Shown: positions 45,346-54,240, counted from the first letter of the stretch. The stretch is DNA of 64,000 nucleotides from Mycolicibacterium sp. MU0050 (GCF_963378085.1 NZ_OY726395.1:3410001-3474000), one strand, 5' to 3'. Numbers and translations are program-made. Notes: generated from the sequence alone by a model not told the origin.

Positions 45346-46340
45346 GGCATTGCCCCCAGCATCCGCAGGACGTCCTCCACGTTGTCGATCATCTCGTTGC
45401 CGTCCGGTCCCGTGATCGAGGTGATGTTGATCGCCGGATACTTGTCGGCCGGCATGTAGGACTCGGTGAACAGCGTGCGCCACGCCGCCGCTTCGTCCTC
45501 GACGTTCCACTTCGTCTGCTGCACCGCGCCCAGTGCATCGGCCATCGAATTCAGCAGCGGCACCAGCCAGTAGCCACCGCTGTAGATGCTGCCGATCGAC
45601 GGCAGCACGGTGCCGATGTAGTCGGCCACCTGGGTGGCCCGGTCGAAGCCGAGCATGCCGGCCGGGGTGAACCAGTGGGCGTATACCGGGAGGTGTCGGC
45701 GCATCACCTCGGCGGTTCCCGAGACACCTTGCAGCCATTGATCAACGGTCTCGATGTCGGATGCCAGATCCGACAGGTCGACCGCGACCCGACTCACCAA
45801 CGCCCGCAACTCCTGACGGTCGGTCGGGGTGACGTTGTTGACCTTGATGATGCTGTCCTGCATCCGTTGCACCGATCCGCTGCCGACGAAGTTCGCCAGG
45901 TTAGCGATGGTGTCTTCCAGCTGAGGCGGAGAGGTGGTCTGTGCCAACGGAATCCGGCCATCCGGCACCAACGCCGGGCCCTGCTCTTCCAGCGAGGGGC
46001 GTTCCAGGGCCAGGTAGATGTCGCCGAGGACCGTGGACTGTTCCAACGTGGCTCGGGCGTCGGACGGGATGGCCACGCCGGACTCGATCTGCGCGGAGAC
46101 CTCCACGCGGTCGCCCTGCAGGTCCACCGAGGTCACCATTCCCACCGTCGTCCCGCCCTGGACCACCTTGGCGCGTTCGGGAAGGTTCAGGATGTTCTCA
46201 AACTCGATGACGATGGGGTATCCCCCGCCGCCCTGGGCACCCGGCTGCGGCAGCGAGTTCACGGTCAGCGACGCGCAGGAGGTGACCACCATGGCCGTGG
46301 TGGCGCCGACGACCACCGAGGCTATCCGACGTTTCATCAT
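45342..46340 (-). CDS. mceE: Mce family lipoprotein, MceE position
   Basis: A 332-residue Mce subunit with a lipobox VTSC (Cys at residue 22), as expected of the MceE/LprK position. The MCE domain follows (PIVIEFENILNLPERAKVVQGGTTVGMVTSVDLQGDRVEVS) and then a helical region. It overlaps mceD and mceF by 4 bp each, so the group is tightly co-translated. Confidence 0.9.
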   Translation of the reverse strand: MMKRRIASVVVGATTAMVVTSCASLTVNSLPQPGAQGGGGYPIVIEFENILNLPERAKVVQGGTTVGMVTSVDLQGDRVEVSAQIESGVAIPSDARATLEQSTVLGDIYLALERPSLEEQGPALVPDGRIPLAQTTSPPQLEDTIANLANFVGSGSVQRMQDSIIKVNNVTPTDRQELRALVSRVAVDLSDLASDIETVDQWLQGVSGTAEVMRRHLPVYAHWFTPAGMLGFDRATQVADYIGTVLPSIGSIYSGGYWLVPLLNSMADALGAVQQTKWNVEDEAAAWRTLFTESYMPADKYPAINITSITGPDGNEMIDNVEDVLRMLGAMP

Positions 46341-47455
46341 GAGCGGCTCGCTTGCTGTAGCACGTACTGGAGAAGCGCGACGTCGACGGCGTAGGGCGTG
46401 CCGTGCACGTCGGCGCAGCTGCCCGGCATCGACGAGTTCATGAAGCCGCACAGGGCCAGTCCGTCGGGTGCCCGGACGCGGAACATCGGCGGCCGGTAGG
46501 CGATGTTGAACACGTTGAACTGTCGATGGTTGACGTTCTGCGCAATGGAGTCGATCCACCACGGGACAGGGTCGAACAGGCCGGCCAGCGCGTTCGCGTG
46601 CGGGGTGACCTTGCGCACCGCCGCACTCACCGAGTCCAGCGTGATCTGGGTTTCGTCACCCAGTCGGGTCTCCAACACGGCCACCGATTCCAGCAGCGGG
46701 CCCAGCGTGCCCAACTCCTCGTCGGCGCCGGCCAGCCGAGCGGTGCCGTCGAGGGCGACAACGAGATCGCCGGCGGTGGCGGGCAGGTCGACGATGATCT
46801 CTTTCAACGGTTCCCGGCTGTCGACCAGGACGCCGGTCAAATCCCCCAGGTTGTCGGTGATCGTGCCCAGATCGCTGATGGCCTGGTCCGGGCTGTCGAG
46901 CAGCGCGGACGTCGCGCTGACCAGCTGTCCACCGCGGACACCGTTGTTGTGCGTCAACCGGTCCAGTCCTCCGACGGTGTCGGCGATGTTGGTTGAACCG
47001 CTGTCGTTGATCGCGTTCAACATCGTGTCCGCCGACCCGATGACCTCCGACAACGTCTTCGGGGAGAACGACCGTTCCGGGGCGATGCAGCTCCCCGGAT
47101 CCAGTTGCGGCCCGTCGGAATAGTTGCCGACCAACTCCAGGGACCGGTCGGCCAGGATCGACGGCGACCGGACGACCGCCTTGACGTCGGCGGGCAGGGC
47201 CCGCTGCTCGGTGACGGAGAATCCGACCCGGACATGTGCCGGTCCCGCGTCGATGGACTTCACGGTGCCGATCGGGTATCCCATCTGGGTCACCGGGTTT
47301 CCTACGTAAAGGCCAACCGTGTCGGGCAACAACGTGCAGTACTCGGCACTTTCGCTGCGCGGACTCGCACACGCGGTGCCGGCGGCCGCGAGGGCGACGA
47401 CGGTCAGCGTCGCTGCGGCGGTACGTGTCGCGCGCGGTGTCAGGTTGATGGACAT
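46337..47455 (-). CDS. mceD: Mce family protein, MceD position
   Basis: A 372-residue Mce subunit with an N-terminal export signal (about residues 8-30, ATRTAAATLTVVALAAAGTAC) that resembles but does not fit a strict lipobox. The MCE domain has DTVGLYVGNPVTQMGYPIGTVKSIDAGPAHVRVGFSV, followed by a helical region and a Cys-containing C-terminal tail (CGFMNSSMPGSCAD). The ATG shares one base with the mceC stop. Confidence 0.88.
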   Translation of the reverse strand: MSINLTPRATRTAAATLTVVALAAAGTACASPRSESAEYCTLLPDTVGLYVGNPVTQMGYPIGTVKSIDAGPAHVRVGFSVTEQRALPADVKAVVRSPSILADRSLELVGNYSDGPQLDPGSCIAPERSFSPKTLSEVIGSADTMLNAINDSGSTNIADTVGGLDRLTHNNGVRGGQLVSATSALLDSPDQAISDLGTITDNLGDLTGVLVDSREPLKEIIVDLPATAGDLVVALDGTARLAGADEELGTLGPLLESVAVLETRLGDETQITLDSVSAAVRKVTPHANALAGLFDPVPWWIDSIAQNVNHRQFNVFNIAYRPPMFRVRAPDGLALCGFMNSSMPGSCADVHGTPYAVDVALLQYVLQQASRS

Positions 47456-48417
47456 CAGCAGGGGCTCTCCGGTAGCGGGATACAGAGATCGGTGGCCAGC
47501 AGTTCGGGACGCGCGTTCTGGGCATCGAGCACCCGCTCGATCTTGTCCCGCACTCGGCGCAACCGCGGAACGATCCGGCTGTTGTTGTCGACCCAACGGC
47601 GCACCCGGTCCTGCCACTCCCGCACCTTGAGGATGAAGTCCTCACGGTGGTTCACCCAGAATTTCGCATAGGGCACCAGGAACGCATCGGAGATGTCGCC
47701 CATCCCCTTGAGCGCCCCGGCAAACCCCTTGCCGTACAACACCAGTGTCTGCTCGAGGATCGAGAGCTTGGCGACGAGTTCGCTAAGCTTGCCGCCGTAG
47801 TTGCTCAGGCTCTCGATGTACTCGTCGGACAGGTCGAGGATCCGGGTGATCTGTCCGCGCTGACTGTCGATCGTCGCGGTCAGCGAGTTGCCCGCGTCGA
47901 TCACCGCGCTCAGCGCATCGACGTTGGTGCCATCGAGGCCGGCCTGCAGTTCGTCCAGCGATTCCCGGATCGGCCTGGTGTCCACCTCTTCGGTGACCTT
48001 CGTGGAGTCGGCCAGGGTGTCCATCAGGCTGTAGGGCATGGTGGTGCGCTCGCGCGCGATCGGCTGCTCGCCCAGCGGCTTGTCGCCCAGGGAGACCAGG
48101 TTGACGTAGTAGCCGCCGACGATGGTGAGCATCCGCACCTCGATCTGCGACTGATCGCCGACGAAGGCGCTCCCGTCGACCTTGGCGCGCACCTTGACCT
48201 GATCCTGTTCCAGCGTGAGGTCTTTCACCTTGCCCACCGTCATCCCGGCGATGCGCACGTCGTCGCCGGGTTGCACCGCCGCGACGTCGTTGGTGTAGAA
48301 CGTGACGGTCTTCTGGCCGGGGGGATTGACGTAGACGGCGGCGGCCGTCACCGCGAGCACCGCCACCAGGACCAGGGCGCTCACCCCCCAGAACATCGGG
48401 CTCTTGAACTTGCTCAC
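47455..48417 (-). CDS. mceC: Mce family protein, MceC position
   Basis: A 320-residue Mce subunit with membrane anchor (about 10-35, FWGVSALVLVAVLAVTAAAVYV), MCE domain (VTFYTNDVAAVQPGDDVRIAGMTVGKVKDLTL) and a long helical region with repeated coiled-coil-like segments. I chose GTG 48417 because it overlaps the mceB stop as GTGA; the frame is open upstream to 48495. Confidence 0.9.
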   Translation of the reverse strand: MSKFKSPMFWGVSALVLVAVLAVTAAAVYVNPPGQKTVTFYTNDVAAVQPGDDVRIAGMTVGKVKDLTLEQDQVKVRAKVDGSAFVGDQSQIEVRMLTIVGGYYVNLVSLGDKPLGEQPIARERTTMPYSLMDTLADSTKVTEEVDTRPIRESLDELQAGLDGTNVDALSAVIDAGNSLTATIDSQRGQITRILDLSDEYIESLSNYGGKLSELVAKLSILEQTLVLYGKGFAGALKGMGDISDAFLVPYAKFWVNHREDFILKVREWQDRVRRWVDNNSRIVPRLRRVRDKIERVLDAQNARPELLATDLCIPLPESPC

Positions 48418-49424
48418 TGGTTGCACAGGATCACCCGCTGTCCGTTCAGCAATACATCCATTGTCTCGGGAAGTTGCGCACGCCCCCGCGAGCACGGCAG
48501 CGGATCCTCCGGCCCCGCCGCCGGTTCGATGTTGTCCCAGATGACCGGCACGCGTTTGAAGGCGTCGCTGTAGTCGTCCAGGACGGTGAAGGCACGGTCC
48601 AGCCCTTCGTCCATATCCGCCTCGCCCGCACGGAAACCCGCGTTCTCGAGCAGTCGGACGGCCGCGGAGGTGAACGCCGGCCCGTAGAGTTCGGACTTGC
48701 GGAACTCGTCGAGAACCGAGAGCGCCGCGTCCACCGGCCGGTTCAGCCAGTCCAGGATCTGAACGAGCTTTTCGGAATGCCCGCCGAAAGTCGTCGAGAT
48801 CTCGGAGAGGTTCCCCATCAGCGTCGCGACCACCTCCTGGCGGTTGGACACGAACGAGGTCAGCGTCCTGATGCTGTCCAGCATCGGGCCCAGCCCCCCG
48901 CCGTCGCCGTGCAGGAACGACGCCACGTTGGCGGTGAACAGGTCGATGTCGTCGGGGCTCAGGGTATCGAGCACCGGCTGTAATCCGTTGAACAACTTGG
49001 TGATGTCGAACGACGGACGCGTCATGCTCAGCGGGATGTGGGTGACCAGCGAGTCACCCGGATCGTCGACTTCGGCGGCCTCGACCACGTCGATGTACCG
49101 TAACCCCGTCAGCGCCTGGTACTTGATCAGCAGCCGGGTTTCCGGCAGCACCGCGTAGCGACGGTCGAGGGTGAAATCGACCTCGGCGAAACTCTGACCG
49201 GCCGCCCGGGTCAGTCGCATGTCGCCCACCTTGCCGACCCGCAGGCCGCGGATGCGCACGTCGGCGTCGGCGTGCAAGCCGGAGATGTCACTGAATTCAG
49301 CGGTGTAGGAGCGTGTTTCAGCGGCGACGGGTTGCCGTAGCACGTTCACCGTCAGGACGAAGATCACCGAGGTGAGCGCGGCCACCAGGGCGAACCGCCA
49401 GAATGCAGGCCAGGGCTTGATCAT
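48414..49424 (-). CDS. mceB: Mce family protein, MceB position
   Basis: A 336-residue Mce subunit: membrane anchor at about 8-28 (FWRFALVAALTSVIFVLTVNVL), MCE domain (YTAEFSDISGLHADADVRIRGLRVGKVGDMRL, then LLIKYQALTGLRYIDV) and helical C-terminus. The ATG overlaps the mceA stop by 4 bp. Confidence 0.91.
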   Translation of the reverse strand: MIKPWPAFWRFALVAALTSVIFVLTVNVLRQPVAAETRSYTAEFSDISGLHADADVRIRGLRVGKVGDMRLTRAAGQSFAEVDFTLDRRYAVLPETRLLIKYQALTGLRYIDVVEAAEVDDPGDSLVTHIPLSMTRPSFDITKLFNGLQPVLDTLSPDDIDLFTANVASFLHGDGGGLGPMLDSIRTLTSFVSNRQEVVATLMGNLSEISTTFGGHSEKLVQILDWLNRPVDAALSVLDEFRKSELYGPAFTSAAVRLLENAGFRAGEADMDEGLDRAFTVLDDYSDAFKRVPVIWDNIEPAAGPEDPLPCSRGRAQLPETMDVLLNGQRVILCNQ

Positions 49425-50503
49425 GGTCCACCGATCGCGTTGACGGGCGCCTGGACGCCGGGGATCCGGTCGAGAACAAGGTGCACTTGCAGCGCCCGCT
49501 GTTCGGGCGAGCCGGCGTAGAGCTTCTCGAGGCGCGTGCGGAGTTCTGTCAGCATGTCGTCGACTCCGACCGGTGTCACCAAGGCGGGCACCGTGTCGGA
49601 CAGGGTTTGGACCAGGTCGACCACCGGACGCAGATCGGAGCTGTGCGAGGACAGCAGCTTGCCGAGCGCGCCGAAGAAGGATCCCGACATCACATCCAGC
49701 GTGACGAGGGCGCGGTCCTGCCAGAACTCCTCGGTGACCGCCATGCCGGGTTCAGCCACGACGTCCTGCCCGGGCAACGCATCCTTGCCGGAGACGTTGA
49801 ACGTCACGAATTCCTGATTGAAGGACTGTCCGGCGGCCGTGGCGTGGTCGACGAAGGATGGGAAGGCCACGCTGATCCCGGTGGTGTTCCGCATCAACTG
49901 TTCGGTGCTGACGGTCTGCACTCGGGCCAGCGTGTTGGCGCCGATCAACCCGGACTCGATCATCGGGTTGAGCCCGTCGGTGTAGCTGGTCGCCCGGTTG
50001 ATGACATCGATGAGCTGGGGGGTGATCACTCCCCCGGTGATCTCGCCCAGTTGCGAGAGCATCGTCGGCAGCGTGAAGTTGCCCACCGGGACGGTCTGGA
50101 CCTGCGCGCCGTCGCGCAGCGGCTGCCCGCCGTCGCCCGGGATGAGGTTGATGCCGGTGACCCCGAAATAGTTGGCGGGCCGGAAGTCGATACGCATGGA
50201 GTCGGTCAGCTCCACGGCGGGCGTGCCCTCGACATTGGCGTCGAGATGCACATTGCCGTCAGGTCGAACCGCCACGGCGGTGACCTCACCGACCGGTACA
50301 CCGTGCATCAGCAGCGGCGTGCCCGCCCCGACCCCCTGGCCCACGTAGGGCACATCCATCACGATCGACGTCCGGTCGGCCGGCGGCTTGGCGAACGGGT
50401 TGATGGCGACCACCAGGACTGCCGCGGCGAAGGCCGCCGCGACCCCGACCCCGATGGTGGTCAGCCTGCGGTCCTCGGCGTCTGCCGTCATACGAAATAA
50501 CAC
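49421..50503 (-). CDS. mceA: Mce family protein, MceA position
   Basis: A 360-residue Mce subunit: anchor at about 15-37 (TIGVGVAAAFAAAVLVVAI), MCE domain (SIVMDVPYVGQGVGAGTPLLMHGVPVGEVTAVAV) and helical region. The start is GTG 50503 or ATG 50491, 8 or 20 bp after the yrbEB stop; neither has a strong Shine-Dalgarno. It is the first Mce protein after the permease pair. Confidence 0.89.
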   Translation of the reverse strand: MLFRMTADAEDRRLTTIGVGVAAAFAAAVLVVAINPFAKPPADRTSIVMDVPYVGQGVGAGTPLLMHGVPVGEVTAVAVRPDGNVHLDANVEGTPAVELTDSMRIDFRPANYFGVTGINLIPGDGGQPLRDGAQVQTVPVGNFTLPTMLSQLGEITGGVITPQLIDVINRATSYTDGLNPMIESGLIGANTLARVQTVSTEQLMRNTTGISVAFPSFVDHATAAGQSFNQEFVTFNVSGKDALPGQDVVAEPGMAVTEEFWQDRALVTLDVMSGSFFGALGKLLSSHSSDLRPVVDLVQTLSDTVPALVTPVGVDDMLTELRTRLEKLYAGSPEQRALQVHLVLDRIPGVQAPVNAIGGP

Positions 50504-50510
50504 CGCGCAC

Positions 50511-51383
50511 CTATCCCTTGAAGATGAATTCCGGGCGCAAGCCCCACAGCATGATCGTGGTGGCCAAGTCCAGGACCATGATCGTCACCAGGCTCGCTCG
50601 GATGGCCCGCCCGGACGCCTCACCGACACCGACCGGTCCGCCGGAGGCGAAAAACCCGTAGTAGCAGTGGATCAGCGTCACCGCGGTGCAGTACACGGTG
50701 GCCTTGAGCAGCGCCGCCCCGATGTCCGGGAGGGTGAGGAACTGGATGAAATAGTGGTCATAGGTCCCGGCCGCCTGACCGTAGAAGACGGTGATCACCG
50801 TCACCGCCGTGTAGAAGCTGACGATGAGGGTCAGCAGGAAACCCGGTATGACGCACAGCAATCCGCCGATGACGCGGGTGCCGACCACGAACGGGATCGC
50901 CCGCAGCCCCATCGCCTCGGTGGCGTCGATCTCGTCGGCGATGCGCATCGAACCGATCTCGGCGGTCATCCGGCAACCGGCCTGCGAGGCGAACGCCACT
51001 CCCGCGACCAGCGGAGCCATCTCCCGGACGTTGCCCCACCCGCCGATGATCCCGGCCAGGGCACCGAGTCCGATCAGATCGAGGGTGGCAAAGGCCTCGA
51101 TGGCGACGATCCCGCCGACGGTGACGCCGAGGATGGCCAGCACGCTGATGACGCCGCCGTCGACGACGATCGAACCCCGGCCCCACGCCAGGTTGTTCAT
51201 CACCTGCAGCGTTTCGCGCCGGTACCGGCGGACCGTGATCGGCAGCAACCAGATGGTCTGCGCAATGAAGGTGGCCCATTGGCCGAGCTCCCGGAAGGGT
51301 GCCCGCAGCTGCTTGGTCGGGATCAGCCATGAACTGAAAAGCTTTGAGGGTGCCGAAGATCGGTGTTGTGCCGCCGTTGCCAT
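50511..51383 (-). CDS. yrbEB: YrbE (MlaE-like) permease, second copy
   Basis: A 290-residue integral membrane permease of the Mce lipid importer, with five or six hydrophobic segments and the MlaE blocks LAWGRGSIVVDGGVISVLAILGVTVGG, GWGNVREMAPLVAGVAFASQAGCRMTAEIGSMRIADEIDATEAMGL (EQ-loop-like ATPase contact) and the C-terminal GGPVGVGEASGRAI. With YrbEA it forms the inner-membrane channel energised by an MceG/MlaF ATPase encoded elsewhere. The ATG shares one base with the yrbEA stop; GTG 51386 is an alternative. Confidence 0.92.
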   Translation of the reverse strand: MATAAQHRSSAPSKLFSSWLIPTKQLRAPFRELGQWATFIAQTIWLLPITVRRYRRETLQVMNNLAWGRGSIVVDGGVISVLAILGVTVGGIVAIEAFATLDLIGLGALAGIIGGWGNVREMAPLVAGVAFASQAGCRMTAEIGSMRIADEIDATEAMGLRAIPFVVGTRVIGGLLCVIPGFLLTLIVSFYTAVTVITVFYGQAAGTYDHYFIQFLTLPDIGAALLKATVYCTAVTLIHCYYGFFASGGPVGVGEASGRAIRASLVTIMVLDLATTIMLWGLRPEFIFKG

Positions 51384-52264
51384 CACGCCACCGCCATCGG
51401 GAAGAACATCGTCTGCAACTGGGTGATCACCAGGTTGACGACCACGATCAGGATGACGTTGAGCACCACCGAGGCGTTCACCGCGTCGGCGACACCGCGC
51501 GGTCCGCCCTTGGCCTCCATACCGCGCTGGGAGGAGATGATCGCCACGATCGAGGCGAAGACGAATCCCTTGCCCATGGTGAACCACAGGTCGGTCATCT
51601 TCGCGAAGGACCCGAACGAGATCCAGAAGCTGCCGGGCGTCACGTCGTTGACCACCGTGGCGATCAGGAATGCCGCCCCCACACCCATCGCGATCACGAT
51701 GGTGACCAGGATCGGCGTGATCAGCAGCAGCGCCAGGAACCGCGGGACCACGAGGCGCCGAACGGGATCGATCCCCAGCGTGCGCAGCGCATCGAGTTCC
51801 TCGCGGATGGCCCGGGCACCGAAGTCGGACGCGATCGCGGCCGCGGCCGCACCACCCATCAGCAGCCCCGCCGTCACCGGCGCGCCCTGGCGCAGGACGG
51901 CCACCCCGGTTGCCGACCCGACGAGCGAGTTGGCACCCACCTCGTTGACGAGGCCGGACAGCTGCACCGCGACCATCGCCCCGAAGGGAATCGCCATCAG
52001 GATCGCCGGCAGCACGGTCACCCGGAGCAGGATCCAGGCCTGAGACATGGTCTCCCCAAAGGGAAGTCGCAGCGTCAGCGTGTCGGTCACGGCGTACCGG
52101 AACACCGACGCGGCCAGCAGGACACCCCGGCCGGTGGTGGCCGCGCTGTGCACCGGAATCTCCGCGAGCCGTCCGGCGGCGCCGGCCGCGGCGGACCCGA
52201 CCGCGGCCGCGATGGGCCGTGGTCGGGTATCCGCCGCAGGCGGCGCGGTTTGAGTCACCGTCAT
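51383..52264 (-). CDS. yrbEA: YrbE (MlaE-like) permease, first copy
   Basis: A 293-residue permease paired with YrbEB. MlaE blocks: PFGAMVAVQLSGLVNEVGANSLVGSATGVAVLRQGAPVTAGLLMGGAAAAAIASDFGARAIREELDALRTLGIDPVRRLVVPR, the EQ-loop-like ATPase contact. Its start is preceded by GAGGAGAG and, just upstream, by two copies of an 18 bp tandem repeat. Confidence 0.93.
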   Translation of the reverse strand: MTVTQTAPPAADTRPRPIAAAVGSAAAGAAGRLAEIPVHSAATTGRGVLLAASVFRYAVTDTLTLRLPFGETMSQAWILLRVTVLPAILMAIPFGAMVAVQLSGLVNEVGANSLVGSATGVAVLRQGAPVTAGLLMGGAAAAAIASDFGARAIREELDALRTLGIDPVRRLVVPRFLALLLITPILVTIVIAMGVGAAFLIATVVNDVTPGSFWISFGSFAKMTDLWFTMGKGFVFASIVAIISSQRGMEAKGGPRGVADAVNASVVLNVILIVVVNLVITQLQTMFFPMAVA

Positions 52265-52282
52265 TACGGTCGGCTCTCCTCG

Positions 52283-52318
52283 ATCTCAGAGGGCGTAGTC
52301 ATCTCAGAGGGCGTGGTC
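52283..52318. repeat. 18 bp tandem duplication upstream of yrbEA
   Basis: Two adjacent copies of ATCTCAGAGGGCGTRGTC (52283-52300 and 52301-52318) differ at one base. They fill the middle of the 84 bp gap between the ferredoxin and yrbEA genes. It may be a slippage duplication, or a regulatory or RNA-processing element that sets mce expression relative to the P450 pair. Confidence 0.85.
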
Positions 52319-52348
52319 AATGCCAAACCCTTTGTCTACGCCCGAACT

Positions 52349-52543
52349 TCAGGAACTGATTCGGATGGCCTGGATGGGACAGCGTTTGCCTGCCAGCGTG
52401 ACTGCTTCCGCCAGCGAGGCGTCGGGGGTGTCGGTGAGCAGACGCACCTGCTCGTCGTCGTCCTCGAGCGCGAACACCTCCGGCGCCAAGCCGACACAGA
52501 CCCCGTGGCCTTCGCAACGGCCGTAATCGATCTCGACTTTCAT
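52349..52543 (-). CDS. 3Fe-4S type ferredoxin
   Basis: A 64-residue ferredoxin of the P450-partner type: MKVEIDYGRCEGHGVCVGLAPEVF at the N-terminus, with CEGHGVC where a fourth cysteine is replaced by His (3Fe-4S pattern), and the distal CPIQAI. It should carry electrons to the P450 encoded immediately upstream (10 bp). I used ATG 52543. Confidence 0.92.
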   Translation of the reverse strand: MKVEIDYGRCEGHGVCVGLAPEVFALEDDDEQVRLLTDTPDASLAEAVTLAGKRCPIQAIRISS

Positions 52544-52553
52544 CGTCACCCCA

Positions 52554-53777
52554 TCAAGGCGCGGGCGTGAAAGTGGCCGGCAGAGAGCCGATGGCCGCCG
52601 TTTCGGTGCCGTGGAACTCGTACTTCGCCGCCGACGGATCGACAAGGGTGATGTCGGGCAGTCGGCGCAGCAATTCCTCGACGGCGATGCGCAGTTCCAT
52701 CCGCGCGGTGGGAGCGCCGGGGCACGAATGGATTCCGAAGCCGAAGGTGAGGTGGCGGTTCTTGCGCCCGAACTTGCGATCCACATCGAATTCGTCCGGG
52801 TTCTCGTACACCTGGGGATCCCGGTTGGCCGCCGCCCAGCACGTCTGGATGTAGCTGTCCTTGGGGATCTGGGTGCCGCCCAATTCGACGTCGCGGGTGG
52901 CCCGCTTGTAGAGGCCGAAGAACGGCGGGTGCAACCGCAGGGTCTCCTCGACCACGCTGGGAATCATCTCGGGGTCTGCCTTGAGCCGTTCGACCAGCTC
53001 GGGCCGCGAGAGCACCTCGTGCAGGATGCTGCCCAGCACGGCCACGCTGGTGCCGTGACCCGCGACGAGGAACGAGTTCATGATCTGGCCGATCTCGAGC
53101 GGTCCGAGCGGCTCACCGTTCATCTCGGCGTTAGCGAGATCCGTCAGGAAATCATCCTTCGGATCTTCCTTGCGCGACATGACTTCCTGCGCGCCGAACA
53201 TCGCGAAGTCCAGGAACGCCTTGGGGCCCTCTTCGGGATCCTCGAACGCCGCCACGAGACGCAGCGTCATGTCGCGCACGGTGGCTCGCTTGTCCAGGTC
53301 GAACCCGATGATGCGGCAGAGCGCGTAGAGGGGCACCTCCTCGCAGAATTCCTCAACCAGATCGCAGGAACCCTTGGCCGCGAAATTGTCGATGAGAAGG
53401 TTGATGTCCTCGCGGATACCTTCCTCGAAGCGCCCGGCGGTATCGGCGTTGAACGCCTTGGCCACCAGCTCGCGCCACATGGTGTGCTCCGGCGGATCCA
53501 TCTCGATCGGGGGGAAGGCCGGCCGCTCGACGACCGGCAGCACCACCGTCGGGTAGTGGGAGAAGGTCTCCCAATCGCTGTGGATCTTCCGGACGAGGTC
53601 GTGGTCGAGCGCGAGGTAGAAGCCACCCAGCTCGTCGCTGTGCGGTACCGGGCAACCCGCGGCGCGGGCCTCGGCAAACAGTTCCATGGCCCGGTCCGGG
53701 GTGGACGTATAGCTGCTGTAGCCCGACAGTTCGGCCTGAAGGTCGGCCGGAAGGCCCTTGTCGACCAGTTCGGACAT
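52554..53777 (-). CDS. Cytochrome P450
   Basis: A 407-residue class I bacterial P450. The heme loop FGFGIHSCPGAP places the axial Cys at 352; the K-helix ExxR is E278-R281. The I-helix motif is AGHGTS (239-244): the acidic residue usually before Thr is Gly, an uncommon change that may alter proton delivery. The start MSELVDKG at 53777 is where homology begins. It heads the ferredoxin-yrbE-mce operon, so it probably hydroxylates a compound brought in by that importer, which is inference. A shared dyad overlaps its likely promoter. Confidence 0.92.
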   Translation of the reverse strand: MSELVDKGLPADLQAELSGYSSYTSTPDRAMELFAEARAAGCPVPHSDELGGFYLALDHDLVRKIHSDWETFSHYPTVVLPVVERPAFPPIEMDPPEHTMWRELVAKAFNADTAGRFEEGIREDINLLIDNFAAKGSCDLVEEFCEEVPLYALCRIIGFDLDKRATVRDMTLRLVAAFEDPEEGPKAFLDFAMFGAQEVMSRKEDPKDDFLTDLANAEMNGEPLGPLEIGQIMNSFLVAGHGTSVAVLGSILHEVLSRPELVERLKADPEMIPSVVEETLRLHPPFFGLYKRATRDVELGGTQIPKDSYIQTCWAAANRDPQVYENPDEFDVDRKFGRKNRHLTFGFGIHSCPGAPTARMELRIAVEELLRRLPDITLVDPSAAKYEFHGTETAAIGSLPATFTPAP

Positions 53778-53944
53778 GGTTCTAACCCTTTCTTTGTGGC
53801 GGCTGCCTGCCCCGCTGGGCCAGGTGCTCGCGCAGCGCGCCCGTTCCGTGCGTGATGTCGGCTGAACCCCACTGGGCTCGCCGGACAGGGGCTCGATCTC
53901 GAATGTGGTCGCCCCCTCCGGCGATCCGCAGTGTGGTGGATCAC

Positions 53945-53974
53945 ATACTAAGCACACTGTTGACACAGAATCAA
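53945..53974 (-). promoter_or_regulatory. Promoter of the P450-ferredoxin-mce operon
   Basis: On the minus strand TTGATT (53974-53969) and TAGTAT (53950-53945) are 18 bp apart, a plausible sigma-A-type promoter about 165 bp before the P450 start. Its -35 box lies within operator A. Confidence 0.5.
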
Positions 53975-53988
53975 TGACTTGAAGTCGA
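53960..53988. promoter_or_regulatory. Shared operator, copy A
   Basis: TTGAC-ACAGA-ATCAA followed by TGACT-TGA-AGTCGA. It is a double dyad shared with copies C and D (both halves) and B (first half). Confidence 0.7.
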
Positions 53989-54011
53989 AAAGGTTTTCGC
54001 GAGGTGTGACG

Positions 54012-54023
54012 TAAGTTTACTTA
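54012..54023. promoter_or_regulatory. TAAGT-TT-ACTTA dyad
   Basis: A perfect 5+2+5 inverted repeat lies midway between operators A and B. It does not match the shared operator and may bind another factor. Confidence 0.35.
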
Positions 54024-54115
54024 TACTGCGCAACCCCCGGTCAACAGGGCAAATGCACCAACCCGGAGCTTGTCATCTTATTTACGGCGGCGACAAGTCC
54101 ATGCTGCCGCACTCC

Positions 54116-54135
54116 TTGACACCAAGTCAATGACC
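54116..54135. promoter_or_regulatory. Shared operator, copy B
   Basis: TTGAC-ACCAA-GTCAA then TGACC; the second dyad of the other copies is missing. TTGACA (54116-54121) with TAGTAA (54139-54144), 17 bp apart, could be the reductase promoter, overlapped by the operator. Confidence 0.6.
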
Positions 54136-54240
54136 GGGTAGTAAGTGACCCAGACGACACGCTTGCGGAGTCGAACCAACGTAGAGCCGCGCCTGGATCC
54201 GAACGCATCTGGCCGCGGGCATCGAATTGCGGGGAACCAC

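Larger units (their letters stand above)
53778..54240. other. 463 bp divergent control region between P450-mce and the reductase
   Basis: The region contains no convincing gene. It holds operator A with the minus-strand promoter, a TAAGT-TT-ACTTA dyad (54012-54023), and operator B with a plus-strand promoter. It is noticeably more AT-rich around the operators than the flanking genes. Confidence 0.7.
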
